Positions 15,298-23,542 of a stretch of DNA of 42,190 bases are shown piece after piece. Made by a program: the position numbers and the translations under genes. Under the pieces are notes generated by a model. The model saw only the letters and a list, made by a program, of their open reading frames with translations, had not been told where the DNA came from and ran no database searches. Source of the stretch: Alphaproteobacteria bacterium (GTDB lineage: Bacteria; Pseudomonadota; Alphaproteobacteria; GCA-2731375). How positions within the stretch are numbered: the first letter of the stretch is position 1; each line of letters opens with the position of its first letter. The DNA lies in contig JADHTB010000029.1 in assembly GCA_016776605.1 (NCBI GenBank), positions 1 through 42,190 on the forward strand, written 5' to 3'.

Positions 15298-16080
15298 TCC
15301 CTTCGGTACGAAGGGATGCGTGCTGGACAGGCCGCCATCGACCGCGAATGCCTGGCCGTTGACGTAGGACGCCTCGTCCGAGGCCAGGAACAGCGCCATA
15401 TTGGCGATCTCGTTGGGCTGGCCAGGGCGGCGGGTGGGGTTCAGTTGGCCGATTTTACCTTCCGTGCCCCGCGCTATCGCTCTGTCGAAGGTGGACTTGG
15501 TAATGCCGGTCTGGATCAGGCCCGGACAAATGGCATTGACCCGCACACCGGAGGCGAAGAATTCATTGGCCGCCGTTTGCACCAGCGAGATCACCCCGGC
15601 TTTCGAGGCGCTGTAGGGCGTTCCCCCCGCGTTGGCGCGTAGCCCGGCAACCGAGGCCGTGCAGATGATGGAGCCCGTGCCCGCCGCCAGCATGACCGGA
15701 GCCGCATGCTTGATGCACAGGAACGGCCCCAGCAAATTAACCCGCAGGACGCTTTGCCATTGTTCCACGGATTGTTCCAACAGGGGCACCGCGCCGCCCG
15801 AGATGCCGGCATTGGCGTAGATCACCTCTAAACCGCCGTATTCCTTGACACAGGCGTCAATGAAACCGGCCACGGCATCCTCGTCGCCGACATCCCCCGT
15901 CACCGCCATTGCGGTGCCGCCGGCATCGGTGATCATGGCCAGGGTCTCGGCCAGACCTTCGGCGTTGACGTCAACCGCCACCACCCTGGCGCCTTCCTCG
16001 GCGAAGCGCCGTGCGCTGGCCCGCCCAATGCCGCTGCCCGCGCCGGTCACGATGGCCCGTTTTCCCGTCAAACTACCCAT
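15295..16080 (-). CDS. SDR family oxidoreductase
   Basis: This 261-residue classical short-chain dehydrogenase has the NAD(P) motif TGAGSGIG (12-19), D37 at the end of strand beta2 (VVAVDVN, favouring NAD), NAG near 90, and the catalytic triad S143, Y156 and K160 (YSASK). It ends FVPKG. It reduces or oxidises a hydroxyl/keto pair. It lies 13 bases downstream of an enolase-superfamily dehydratase gene on the same strand, so a sugar-acid route is a reasonable guess (for example 2-keto-3-deoxy-acid dehydrogenase), but this is inference. Its stop TAG is donated by a truncated palindromic repeat. Confidence 0.93.
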   Translation of the reverse strand: MGSLTGKRAIVTGAGSGIGRASARRFAEEGARVVAVDVNAEGLAETLAMITDAGGTAMAVTGDVGDEDAVAGFIDACVKEYGGLEVIYANAGISGGAVPLLEQSVEQWQSVLRVNLLGPFLCIKHAAPVMLAAGTGSIICTASVAGLRANAGGTPYSASKAGVISLVQTAANEFFASGVRVNAICPGLIQTGITKSTFDRAIARGTEGKIGQLNPTRRPGQPNEIANMALFLASDEASYVNGQAFAVDGGLSSTHPFVPKG

Positions 16081-16093
16081 GCTGTCTTTCCTC

Positions 16094-17203
16094 CTATGTC
16101 AGTACTGTAAGTTTTTTTCGTTCTATCAAATCGAAATCGATATTGGCCCCCAGGCCCGGCCCGGTGGGCGCGTGAATAAAGCCGTCGCTATCGGGCGTCA
16201 GGTCATCAATGATGCCATATTTCTGCGCCTCGGACGGCAACAGAACTTCGAAAAACTGGCAATTGGCAATGGCCAGGATGACGTGCAGATTGGCGTAATT
16301 GTTCAGGGAATTGCCGCCGTGATGGACCTCGTAATTCATCGCGAAGGCCTGGGCCAGATGGGCCGTCTTCAGAATGGATGTAATGCCGCCCTTGACCGCC
16401 ACATCGCCGCGCAGATAGTCCGTGGCCCGGTTCAATAGCCAGGGCACGTAGCTGGTGAAGCCCCCCGGTGAATATTCCGTGGCCATCAGGGGAATATCCA
16501 GCTTCTCCCGCAGCTTGATGCAATTGTACATATCGTCATCGGCCAGGGGATCTTCGTACCAATGAAATCCCAGGCCCTCGATTGCCCGGCCAACCTTGAT
16601 CGCTTCCTCGTAATTATAGGACCAGGTACTATCCAGCATGATCTTGTAATCATCGCCCACGGCGGCACGCACGGCCTCGCAAACCTTGATATCAGTCTGC
16701 CATTGCGTTGGTGGATGGATCTTGTAGGCCGCCCAGCCCTGATCGCGAAATTGCACCGCCTGTTCCGCATAGGCGGCGGGGTCGCTCAGCACGGCGGAGG
16801 ACGCATAGGCCGGCACCTTGTCGCGGTAGGCACCCAGCATCTTGTATAACGGCATGTTCGCGGCCTTGGCGCCAAGATCCCACAGCGCCACATCCACCGC
16901 GCCGATGGCGCGCAGGGTGCAGTAACGGTTCTTGCTCCACAGGCGGCGATACAGTTTTTCCCGGTCCCGCGGGTCCTCGCCCATAATCAGGGGTTTAAGG
17001 TTTTTGATCAGTCCCAAACCATCCTGATCGGCGCTGAACGAGGCGGAGCCTAGGAAAGCATGGCCTTCGAGGCCGTCGTCGGTGCGGATGGTCAGCAGGC
17101 CAAGCTGGCTGGAACCGCTGAACTGGCCGGTATGATTGCCATAGCGCGTGGCGGGAATGTCATCCCAGGCAAACAGGGTCAGGGTTACGTCATCTATTTT
17201 CAT
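16094..17203 (-). CDS. Mandelate racemase/muconate lactonizing enzyme family (sugar-acid dehydratase-like)
   Basis: This 369-residue enolase-superfamily protein has the K161-I-H163 (KxH) base motif, the three metal ligands D191 (MLDSTWS), E217 (WYEDPL) and E243 (ATEYSPGG), and the late HHGGN motif (H294/H295). KxH and a terminal histidine are typical of acid-sugar dehydratases in the family. Length is normal. It is the first gene of a two-gene leftward unit with the SDR and is divergent from the Uup gene. Substrate assignment needs genome context beyond this window. Confidence 0.92.
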   Translation of the reverse strand: MKIDDVTLTLFAWDDIPATRYGNHTGQFSGSSQLGLLTIRTDDGLEGHAFLGSASFSADQDGLGLIKNLKPLIMGEDPRDREKLYRRLWSKNRYCTLRAIGAVDVALWDLGAKAANMPLYKMLGAYRDKVPAYASSAVLSDPAAYAEQAVQFRDQGWAAYKIHPPTQWQTDIKVCEAVRAAVGDDYKIMLDSTWSYNYEEAIKVGRAIEGLGFHWYEDPLADDDMYNCIKLREKLDIPLMATEYSPGGFTSYVPWLLNRATDYLRGDVAVKGGITSILKTAHLAQAFAMNYEVHHGGNSLNNYANLHVILAIANCQFFEVLLPSEAQKYGIIDDLTPDSDGFIHAPTGPGLGANIDFDLIERKKLTVLT

Positions 17204-17263
17204 TTAAGCTTTCCCTATATTCACACCTTGCCACGGCGGAGTGGGCCATTATAAAGCGCAACC

Positions 17264-19090
17264 ATGGCTCCACCCATCCTTATCTTACGCGACATCGATC
17301 TCAGTTTCGGCGGCACGCCGCTGTTGCAGGGGGCGGCCCTGTCCGTTTCGCCTGGCGAGCGGCCCTGTCTGGTGGGGCGCAACGGCTCCGGCAAATCCAC
17401 CTTGTTGAAGATCGCCGCCGGCCTGATCCAGGCGGATAGTGGCGAGCGGTTTGTCCAACCGGGCGTCACGGTACGTTATCTGCCCCAGGAACCCGATCTG
17501 TCCGGCTATGCGGATGTCATGGCCTATGTGCTGGCGGGCCTGGCGCCGGGCGATGATCCGCACCGGGCGACCTATCTGCTGCACCAACTTGGCCTGCAAG
17601 GCGATGAAGCACCGGCGCATCTGTCCGGCGGCGAAAGCCGGCGCGCCGCCCTGGCCAGGGTATTGGCGCCGGAGCCCGACATTCTGCTGTTGGATGAGCC
17701 TACCAACCATCTGGATCTGCCTGCCATCGAGTGGCTGGAGGCGGAATTGCGCGGCATTCGTTCGGCCATCGTCATGGTCAGCCATGACCGGCGCTTCCTG
17801 TCCAACCTGACCCGCGCAACGGTCTGGCTGGATCAAGGCGAGACGCGGCAATTAAACCGGGGTTTCGCCGAATTCGAAGCCTGGCGCGATGATATTCTGC
17901 AACAGGCAGAGGACGAGCGCCACAAGCTGGACCGCAAAATCGTGCGCGAGGAACATTGGCTGACCTATGGCGTGACGGCCCGGCGCAAGCGTAACCAACG
18001 CCGCCTGGGCGACCTGCATGCCATGCGGCAGGCGCGGCGGGAACAGCGCCGCCCCACGGGTGATGTTAAAATGACGGTGACCGAAGGCGGCTTGTCCGGC
18101 AAGCTGGTGGTGGAGGCCAAGGGCATCACCAAGGCCTATGACGGCACCACGATCGTAGCGGAATTCTCCACCCGCATTCAACGCGGCGACCGGATCGGCA
18201 TTGTCGGACCCAACGGCGCCGGCAAAACCACTTTGTTGAACATGCTGACCGGTGTTCTGGCGCCGGATACGGGCGAAATCCGCCTGGGCGCCAATCTATC
18301 CATCGCCAGTCTGGATCAACGGCGGGAAAGCCTGGACCCCAATATTACCCTGTCCGAGGCCCTGACGGGTGGCAGCGGCGACCGGGTCAGCGTGGCGGGC
18401 CAGAACAAACATGTGATTAGCTATATGAAGGATTTCCTGTTCCAGCCGGAACAGATCGGCACCGTCGTGTCGGCCCTGTCGGGGGGAGAGCGGGGCCGCC
18501 TGATGCTGGCCCGGGCCCTGGCAAAACCGTCCAATCTGTTGCTGCTGGACGAGCCGACCAATGATCTGGATCTGGAAACCCTGGACCTGTTGCAGGAGAT
18601 GCTGGCGGATTATCCGGGCACGGTATTGCTGGTCAGCCATGACCGGGATTTCCTGGACCGGGTCGTCACCTCGACCATCACCTATGAGGGCCACGATGGG
18701 GGCGGGGGACGGTGGCTGGAATACGCCGGCGGCTATAGCGACATGCTGGTCCAACGGGGCCTGCTGTCTCAGGATGCGGCCCCGGCGGCGGCCCCGGCTG
18801 CGGCCAAACGAAAAGCCACCGCGAAGGCCAAATCGAACAATGGCCGCAAACTGTCCTTCAAGGATAAACACGCCCTGGAAACCCTGCCCGGCCGCATGGA
18901 AACGCTACAGGCGGAGATCGGCGATCTTGAACAAGCCCTGGCCGATCCGGCTTTCTATGGCCGCGACCCATTGGCATTCGATGCCGCCTCCGCCCGCCTG
19001 ACCGTGGTCACAAAAAAATTGGCCAGGGCGGAAGACGACTGGCTGACCCTGGAAATGCGGCGCGAAGAACTGGATGGCGGCAGCAGCTAG
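17264..19090 (+). CDS. uup: ABC-F ATPase Uup
   Basis: The 608-residue protein has two ABC domains and no membrane segments. Walker A motifs are GRNGSGKST (about 38-46) and GPNGAGKTT (about 312-320). Signatures are LSGGESRRAALAR and LSGGERGRLMLAR, and Walker B motifs are LLLDEPTNHLDL and LLLDEPTNDLDLE. A lysine/alanine-rich linker leads to a C-terminal coiled coil (about 520-605), the domain that distinguishes Uup within ABC-F and binds branched DNA or RNA. ABC-F proteins act at the ribosome rather than in transport. The gene is divergent from the enolase-family gene across 60 bp. Confidence 0.93.
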   Translation: MAPPILILRDIDLSFGGTPLLQGAALSVSPGERPCLVGRNGSGKSTLLKIAAGLIQADSGERFVQPGVTVRYLPQEPDLSGYADVMAYVLAGLAPGDDPHRATYLLHQLGLQGDEAPAHLSGGESRRAALARVLAPEPDILLLDEPTNHLDLPAIEWLEAELRGIRSAIVMVSHDRRFLSNLTRATVWLDQGETRQLNRGFAEFEAWRDDILQQAEDERHKLDRKIVREEHWLTYGVTARRKRNQRRLGDLHAMRQARREQRRPTGDVKMTVTEGGLSGKLVVEAKGITKAYDGTTIVAEFSTRIQRGDRIGIVGPNGAGKTTLLNMLTGVLAPDTGEIRLGANLSIASLDQRRESLDPNITLSEALTGGSGDRVSVAGQNKHVISYMKDFLFQPEQIGTVVSALSGGERGRLMLARALAKPSNLLLLDEPTNDLDLETLDLLQEMLADYPGTVLLVSHDRDFLDRVVTSTITYEGHDGGGGRWLEYAGGYSDMLVQRGLLSQDAAPAAAPAAAKRKATAKAKSNNGRKLSFKDKHALETLPGRMETLQAEIGDLEQALADPAFYGRDPLAFDAASARLTVVTKKLARAEDDWLTLEMRREELDGGSS

Positions 19091-19155
19091 GGCTAGAGTA
19101 GTGTAGCGACGAAATAGAACGTAATAGAACGGCATGGAACAAAACGGGGGCTGAC

Positions 19156-20085
19156 ATGAAAATTCTATATTTCGACGATTACCGCCTGGGCATCCTGAAG
19201 GGCGATGGGGTTGTGGACGTAACGGCCGCCGTCGATGGCATCCCGCATATTGACCGCCGCACCTTGATCACCGGCCTGATCGAGCGGTTCGATGACTATC
19301 GCGAGCGGCTGGTGGAACTGGTGGCACGCGAGGATGCGCAGCCCCTTTCCAGCATAACCCTGCGCCCGCCCATACCTCTACCCCGCAATATCGACTGCAT
19401 GGCGGTCAATTATATGGAAGACGGCACCCGCACGGAGCCGGCGCCCATCAACGCCTTCCATAAATCCCAAAGCGCCATCATTGGTCCGGGCGACACGATG
19501 GTTCTGGGTGATGTTCCCGCCACCGTCTTCGAGGGCGAGGCGGAAGTGGCGGTCATCATCGGCAAGCAGGCCTGCAACGTCTCGGCGGCCCAGGCCATGG
19601 ACTATGTGTTCGGTTATACCAATTTCATCGACGGTTCGGCCCGCGGCCTGCCGCCCACGGGTAATGTGTTTTTCCAGATGAAATCCCGCGACACCTTCGC
19701 GCCTATCGGGCCGTATCTGGTAACGGCGGATGAGATCCCCGAGCCGCAGAATTTGCCTGTCCGCCTGAGCGTCAACGGCACTGTCATGCAGGATTTCAAT
19801 ACTTCCGACATGGCTCACAACATCGCGCGGTGTATAGAATGGACCTCCTCCATTCATACCCTGGAGCCTGGCGATATTCTGGCCACCGGCACCAATCATC
19901 GGGGATTGAGCTCTTTCCAGGATGGCGACCGGGTAGAGTTGGAAACGCAAGGGCTGGGCTGTCTGTCGATCAATATCCGCGACGACCTGAAACGCACCTG
20001 GTCCCGGGATACCCGCCTTGAACACGCCGAAAAAGGCCTGGACGGCCCCCACACACCCCAGTTGACCGGCAAATACGCCAAATAG
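19156..20085 (+). CDS. Fumarylacetoacetate hydrolase (FAH) family protein
   Basis: The 309-residue protein contains the FAH fold: PRNIDCMAVNYMEDG, the metal-ligand acidic motif EGEAEVAVIIGK (about 131-142), NFIDGSARG, and GDILATGTNHRG near the C-terminus. Family members hydrolyse or hydrate diketo acids or decarboxylate oxalo acids, using Mg or Mn. A GGGGG run precedes the ATG. Given the nearby enolase-family dehydratase, SDR and aldolase genes, a 2,4-diketo-3-deoxy sugar-acid hydrolase role is possible, but the genes are not in one operon. Confidence 0.92.
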   Translation: MKILYFDDYRLGILKGDGVVDVTAAVDGIPHIDRRTLITGLIERFDDYRERLVELVAREDAQPLSSITLRPPIPLPRNIDCMAVNYMEDGTRTEPAPINAFHKSQSAIIGPGDTMVLGDVPATVFEGEAEVAVIIGKQACNVSAAQAMDYVFGYTNFIDGSARGLPPTGNVFFQMKSRDTFAPIGPYLVTADEIPEPQNLPVRLSVNGTVMQDFNTSDMAHNIARCIEWTSSIHTLEPGDILATGTNHRGLSSFQDGDRVELETQGLGCLSINIRDDLKRTWSRDTRLEHAEKGLDGPHTPQLTGKYAK

Positions 20086-20166
20086 GAAGACCGGGCAGGA
20101 AATAACGGCAGGGGTGAATGGGCGAAATAATTGGTTCATCTGTAGAAAGTTACGAAGGAAGATCTC

Positions 20167-20733
20167 ATGAGCACGCCTATCAGCCGTTTCCCAGTTCCCC
20201 AGATCAACGACATGCCTGAGGACATCAAGGAAGCCGTCCTGGCGGTGCAGGAAAAATCCGGCTTCGTGCCCAACGTTTTTCTTGTGCTGGCCCAGCGCCC
20301 GGATGAATTCCGTGGCTTCTTCACTCTTTACGATGCCCTGATGGAAAAGGAAGGCGGCCTGAGCAAGGCGGACAGAGAGATGATCGTGGTCGCCACCTCG
20401 GCCGATAACAGCTGCCAGTATTGCGTCGCCGCCCACGGGGCCATTCTGCGGATCAGGTCTAAAAACCCACTGCTCGCCGATCAGGTGGCGGTTAACTACC
20501 GCAAGGCCGACATCACGCCCCGGCAAATGGCGATGTTGGATTTCGCCATCAAGGTCTCAAACGATTCCAAAGCCATCAACGACACCGATTTCGAGACTTT
20601 ACACGGCCACGGCTTTTCCGACGAAGAAATCCGCGACATTGGCAGCATCACCGCATTTTTCGGCCTCAGCAACCGCCTGGCCAACCTTACCGCCATGCGC
20701 CCGAACGACGAATTCTACAGCATGGGCCGATAG
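20167..20733 (+). CDS. Peroxidase-related / carboxymuconolactone decarboxylase (AhpD-like) protein
   Basis: This 188-residue all-helical AhpD-fold protein has the redox motif C83-Q-Y-C86 followed by VAAH90, the arrangement of alkylhydroperoxidase D proteins, where the cysteine pair and histidine form a proton relay. The segment LSKADREMIVVATSADNSCQYC is typical of the peroxidase-related subgroup. GAAGGA before the ATG is a good ribosome site. It lies 81 bp after the FAH-family gene on the same strand. The physiological reductant is unknown. Confidence 0.92.
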   Translation: MSTPISRFPVPQINDMPEDIKEAVLAVQEKSGFVPNVFLVLAQRPDEFRGFFTLYDALMEKEGGLSKADREMIVVATSADNSCQYCVAAHGAILRIRSKNPLLADQVAVNYRKADITPRQMAMLDFAIKVSNDSKAINDTDFETLHGHGFSDEEIRDIGSITAFFGLSNRLANLTAMRPNDEFYSMGR

Positions 20734-20916
20734 GTCCGTTTCGATTTGCGTCGAAACAAGCCTAGCTATTTTCGTTCACGCCAGTGCGCCTCTGGCGCAC
20801 GGCTCCACTGGGGCGGCGCCGGTGCGCCGGGCCGCCGCCGCGGCCTATTCCGGCGGTCTCAACAAGTTACCGTCAGCGCCAGCTGATTTTAAATTGCCAC
20901 ATTGATTAAGTGCCGA
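20734..20916. other. Hairpin-rich convergent spacer
   Basis: Two perfect short stems lie between convergent genes: GTTTCGA/TCGAAAC (20738-20757) and GTGCGCC-TCT-GGCGCAC (20784-20800). A GC-rich stretch with further self-complementarity follows. Neither stem has a clear U-run, so terminator function is only possible. No gene is supported. Confidence 0.5.
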
Positions 20917-21720
20917 TCAGGCGTTGATCAGCGCGGCGATGGCATCGACCACCTGTTCGGGCTTTTCGTGGGTCACCAGATGGCCGGCTTCGGGCAGGGT
21001 CTGCAATTGGCTGTTGGCGATGGCCGCGGCAAAGCCTTTGCCATAGACCGGCTTGATCAGGCGGTCGCTTTCGCCCCACAGGATTAGGGTTTTTGCCTTG
21101 ATCCGGTGCAGACGGCGGCTCAAACCCCGGTCCGGTATGGGAAACAGCAGTTTGCCGGCCATGCCCAGCCGCCGGGCGTTGATGACCAGAAACGCCGATA
21201 GAAACGCCGGGTCATCCAGATCCAGCCCCGACGTCATCAGCTTTTCCCCCAGGGCCACGTCATGGAACAGCAATTCCGGCAGCTCGAACGGCAGTTTGGC
21301 GAACAGATCCTCGATGGGATGAGCGTCCAGCCACAGGCCCGCCGGGGCGATCAGGGCCAGGCGCTCAACGTCGTTTGGCGCCAACGACGCCAACTCGGCG
21401 GCCAGCATACCGCCCATGGAATGGCCCACCAGTGCCGGTTTGACCAGGCCCAGCGCCTCGATCACATCGCCCGTGTGCAGGGTTGCATCCAGCATGTCGT
21501 GCAGCCCGTCTTCCCCCTGGCTGTTGCCATAGCCGGGCAAAAGCGGGGCATAGACGTGGAATTTCGCGGCCAGGGCCTGAAAGAAACGGTCGTCGGGCAT
21601 CAAGCCGCCGGCCCCGTGCAGAAAGACCACGGCGTCGCCCTGCCCGGCTTCCCAGAGTTCGACTGCGGGGCGGTTATTGCCGATCTCCAGCATGCGGATT
21701 TCCGTTGTTTGCGCGGTCAT
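20917..21720 (-). CDS. Alpha/beta hydrolase
   Basis: This alpha/beta-hydrolase-fold protein has 267 residues from the ATG at 21720. It shows FLHGAGGLMPDD (oxyanion region), the nucleophile elbow VGHSMGG (S101), WGESDRLI carrying the acid, and AGHLVTHEKPE carrying the histidine near the C-terminus, resembling meta-cleavage-product or ester hydrolases. The start overlaps the stop of the upstream luciferase-like gene (TGATG), so translation is coupled. The pair may oxidise and then hydrolyse one substrate, which is inference. Confidence 0.92.
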   Translation of the reverse strand: MTAQTTEIRMLEIGNNRPAVELWEAGQGDAVVFLHGAGGLMPDDRFFQALAAKFHVYAPLLPGYGNSQGEDGLHDMLDATLHTGDVIEALGLVKPALVGHSMGGMLAAELASLAPNDVERLALIAPAGLWLDAHPIEDLFAKLPFELPELLFHDVALGEKLMTSGLDLDDPAFLSAFLVINARRLGMAGKLLFPIPDRGLSRRLHRIKAKTLILWGESDRLIKPVYGKGFAAAIANSQLQTLPEAGHLVTHEKPEQVVDAIAALINA

Positions 21721-22970
21721 CACTCGGCCCCCCCCATTGCCGCCAGGGGAACCGATGTTTCAACCGGTGTTTCCAACGGGTGGATCCAAAAGCGCTCGTC
21801 ATGCTCCCATTCCGGCCACATATTCTGCAATTTGGGCATCACTTCCTCGGCGAACAGGCGGGAAGACAGGCGGGTTTTTTCATCCGGCATATTGCCGATA
21901 TGCAGCAGACAGAAGATGTTGCCCACCTTCAGGCCGGTGATCAATTCCTTCATCTGCCGGACCACGGTTTCCGGGCTGCCGGCAATGATATGACCGTCGG
22001 CCACCAGTTCTTCCCAGGTCAACTTGCCCAACGCGCCCAGGCTGGCCCGGGTGAATTGCGACAGGGCGCCTTTCTTGATGGTTTTGACGGTACGGTAACC
22101 GGGCGCATCGGCAAAACCGGGATAGACATGCAGGCACCTGTTGAAGAAATAATTGACGTGCTCGGCATACAATTCCTTGGCCTCCTCGTCGGTCTCCGCG
22201 ACGCAGATGGTTTGGGCAAAGCCGGCCCGATAGGGCGATTTATCGGCGCCCATTTCGTCAACCCGTTCCCAGAAACCGTCCATCAGCAACTGCGCCCGCT
22301 TGTAGCCGGTAAAGCTTAGATAACTGTAGGCATAATCATTTTCGATACAGAAATCATAGGTCTCGACCGAGCCGCCACCGGGAATGAAAACCGGCGGGCG
22401 CGGCGACTGGATGGGTTTGGGCCAGCAATTGGCATAGCGCAACTGGGTAAAACGGCCATTGAAGCTGAAGGGCTTGTCTTCTTTCCAGGCCCGCACGATC
22501 AATTCATGGGCCTCGGCGTATTTTTCGCGGGTCAGCGCCGGGATCTGTCCATAGGCGTAATTGGTGTCCATGGAGGTGCCGACCGGAAAGCCCGCGACCA
22601 GCCGGCCGCCGGAAATAACGTCCAGCATGGCGAATTCCTCGGCCACCCGGATCGGCGGGTTATACAGGGCAATGGAATTGCCCAGCACCACCAGGGCCGC
22701 CTTGGAGGTACGGCGAGCCAGGGCGGCGGCCATCAGGTTGGGCGACGGCATCAGCCCATAGGCGTTGGCGTGATGTTCATTGACGCCGATGCCGTCAAAG
22801 CCCAGGCTTTCGGCATATTCCAGTTGGTCCAGATAGGTGTTGTAAACCTCGTGACCTTTTTTGGGATCATACAGGCTGGACGGTATATCAACCCAGACGG
22901 AGTGGTGCTGCTCGCGAAAATCTTCCGGCAGATGCGGCCAGGGCATTAGATTGAACCAGGTAAATTTCAT
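21720..22970 (-). CDS. LLM-class flavin-dependent oxidoreductase (luciferase-like monooxygenase)
   Basis: The 416-residue bacterial-luciferase-like protein has GFDGIGVNEHHANAYG (about 57-72), ISGGRLVAGFPVG and PVFIPGGGSVETYDFC, all typical of F420- or FMN-dependent TIM-barrel oxidoreductases. The EHH motif is a common active-site element. The C-terminus extends beyond the usual barrel (RFWIHPLETPVETSV). It is the first gene of a two-gene unit with the alpha/beta hydrolase. The upstream side opens onto a 549-bp region with a decayed gene. The substrate is unknown. Confidence 0.93.
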   Translation of the reverse strand: MKFTWFNLMPWPHLPEDFREQHHSVWVDIPSSLYDPKKGHEVYNTYLDQLEYAESLGFDGIGVNEHHANAYGLMPSPNLMAAALARRTSKAALVVLGNSIALYNPPIRVAEEFAMLDVISGGRLVAGFPVGTSMDTNYAYGQIPALTREKYAEAHELIVRAWKEDKPFSFNGRFTQLRYANCWPKPIQSPRPPVFIPGGGSVETYDFCIENDYAYSYLSFTGYKRAQLLMDGFWERVDEMGADKSPYRAGFAQTICVAETDEEAKELYAEHVNYFFNRCLHVYPGFADAPGYRTVKTIKKGALSQFTRASLGALGKLTWEELVADGHIIAGSPETVVRQMKELITGLKVGNIFCLLHIGNMPDEKTRLSSRLFAEEVMPKLQNMWPEWEHDERFWIHPLETPVETSVPLAAMGGAE

Positions 22971-23098
22971 CGTTCCCTCCTATAATTTGAGAGTAGCTTT
23001 TCGCCTTTGCGCGCGAGAGTCAAATCGACGCCAACGCAACCCGTCGACGGAGATTCGGCTGGAAAATAATTAGGACAGAGCGGATCATAGGTAGAACA

Positions 23099-23260
23099 AT
23101 GGAAGTGCACGTGATTTCACCATCTAGGGACGATGTGTCCGTCTTCTTGATGGAGGCGTCCGCCCACGCGGCCAGCCTGCACAAACGAATCGGCTACGTC
23201 GAGCGCGGTCCGTTTGGCGAATACCAACCGGATCCATTGAGTTTGTTCATGGAGAAATAG
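23099..23260 (+). pseudogene. Internally deleted GNAT-family acetyltransferase remnant
   Basis: A 53-codon frame too short for a functional acetyltransferase. Its first half (EVHVISPSRDDVSVFLMEAS) resembles the N-terminus of small GNAT proteins. Its second half (RIGYVERGPFGEYQPDPLSL, then FMEK) is a close likeness of the C-terminal end of the same family, which typically reads GPFG-Y-DPLSVFMEK. About 100 central residues with the acetyl-CoA site are missing, yet the frame is intact, so an in-frame internal deletion is the simplest explanation. The match is from memory of the family. Confidence 0.65.
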
Positions 23261-23374
23261 CTGGGCCCGTAACGAGGAAATGATCCGGCCCTTTTTGGCA
23301 AAGGGGAGCTTGCATTAGACATAACTTGAGACATACTGCGTACTTGGCAACAACAATCGAAAGGAGGTGGTCTA

Positions 23375-23455
23375 ATGTCTAGTGAAATGCGCGCCGTAAC
23401 GATCGGCCGGGGTATTATTGGTGGACAAAGGGAAAGCCTCTCTGTCTTGACCTGA
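23375..23455 (+). CDS. Putative 26-residue small protein or leader peptide with a very strong ribosome site
   Basis: The ATG follows AAAGGAGGTGGTCTA; AAGGAGGTG is complementary to the 16S anti-Shine-Dalgarno sequence over 9 bases, stronger than at any other gene here. The frame reads MSSEMRAVTIGRGIIGGQRE and ends SLSVLT, with no stop problems. A perfect 11-bp terminator hairpin starts 44 bases after the stop, so the small frame and terminator form a self-contained rightward unit. I do not recognise the peptide. It could be a small protein, a leader, or a coding-looking part of a small RNA. Confidence 0.5.
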   Translation: MSSEMRAVTIGRGIIGGQRESLSVLT

Positions 23456-23498
23456 TACCAACGTAAGTGATCGGGACGTTCGTACGGCCCAATTCACC

Positions 23499-23542
23499 GA
23501 AAGGCGGCCTGGTTTGTTTTTACCGGCCGCCTTTCTCTTTTT
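23499..23542 (+). terminator. Rho-independent terminator after the 26-codon ORF
   Basis: GAAAGGCGGCC (23499-23509) pairs perfectly with GGCCGCCTTTC (23525-23535), followed by TCTTTTT. The loop contains the stop codon of the convergent xerC gene, so the hairpin overlaps the xerC 3' end. Read leftward, it lacks a comparable T-run. Confidence 0.85.
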
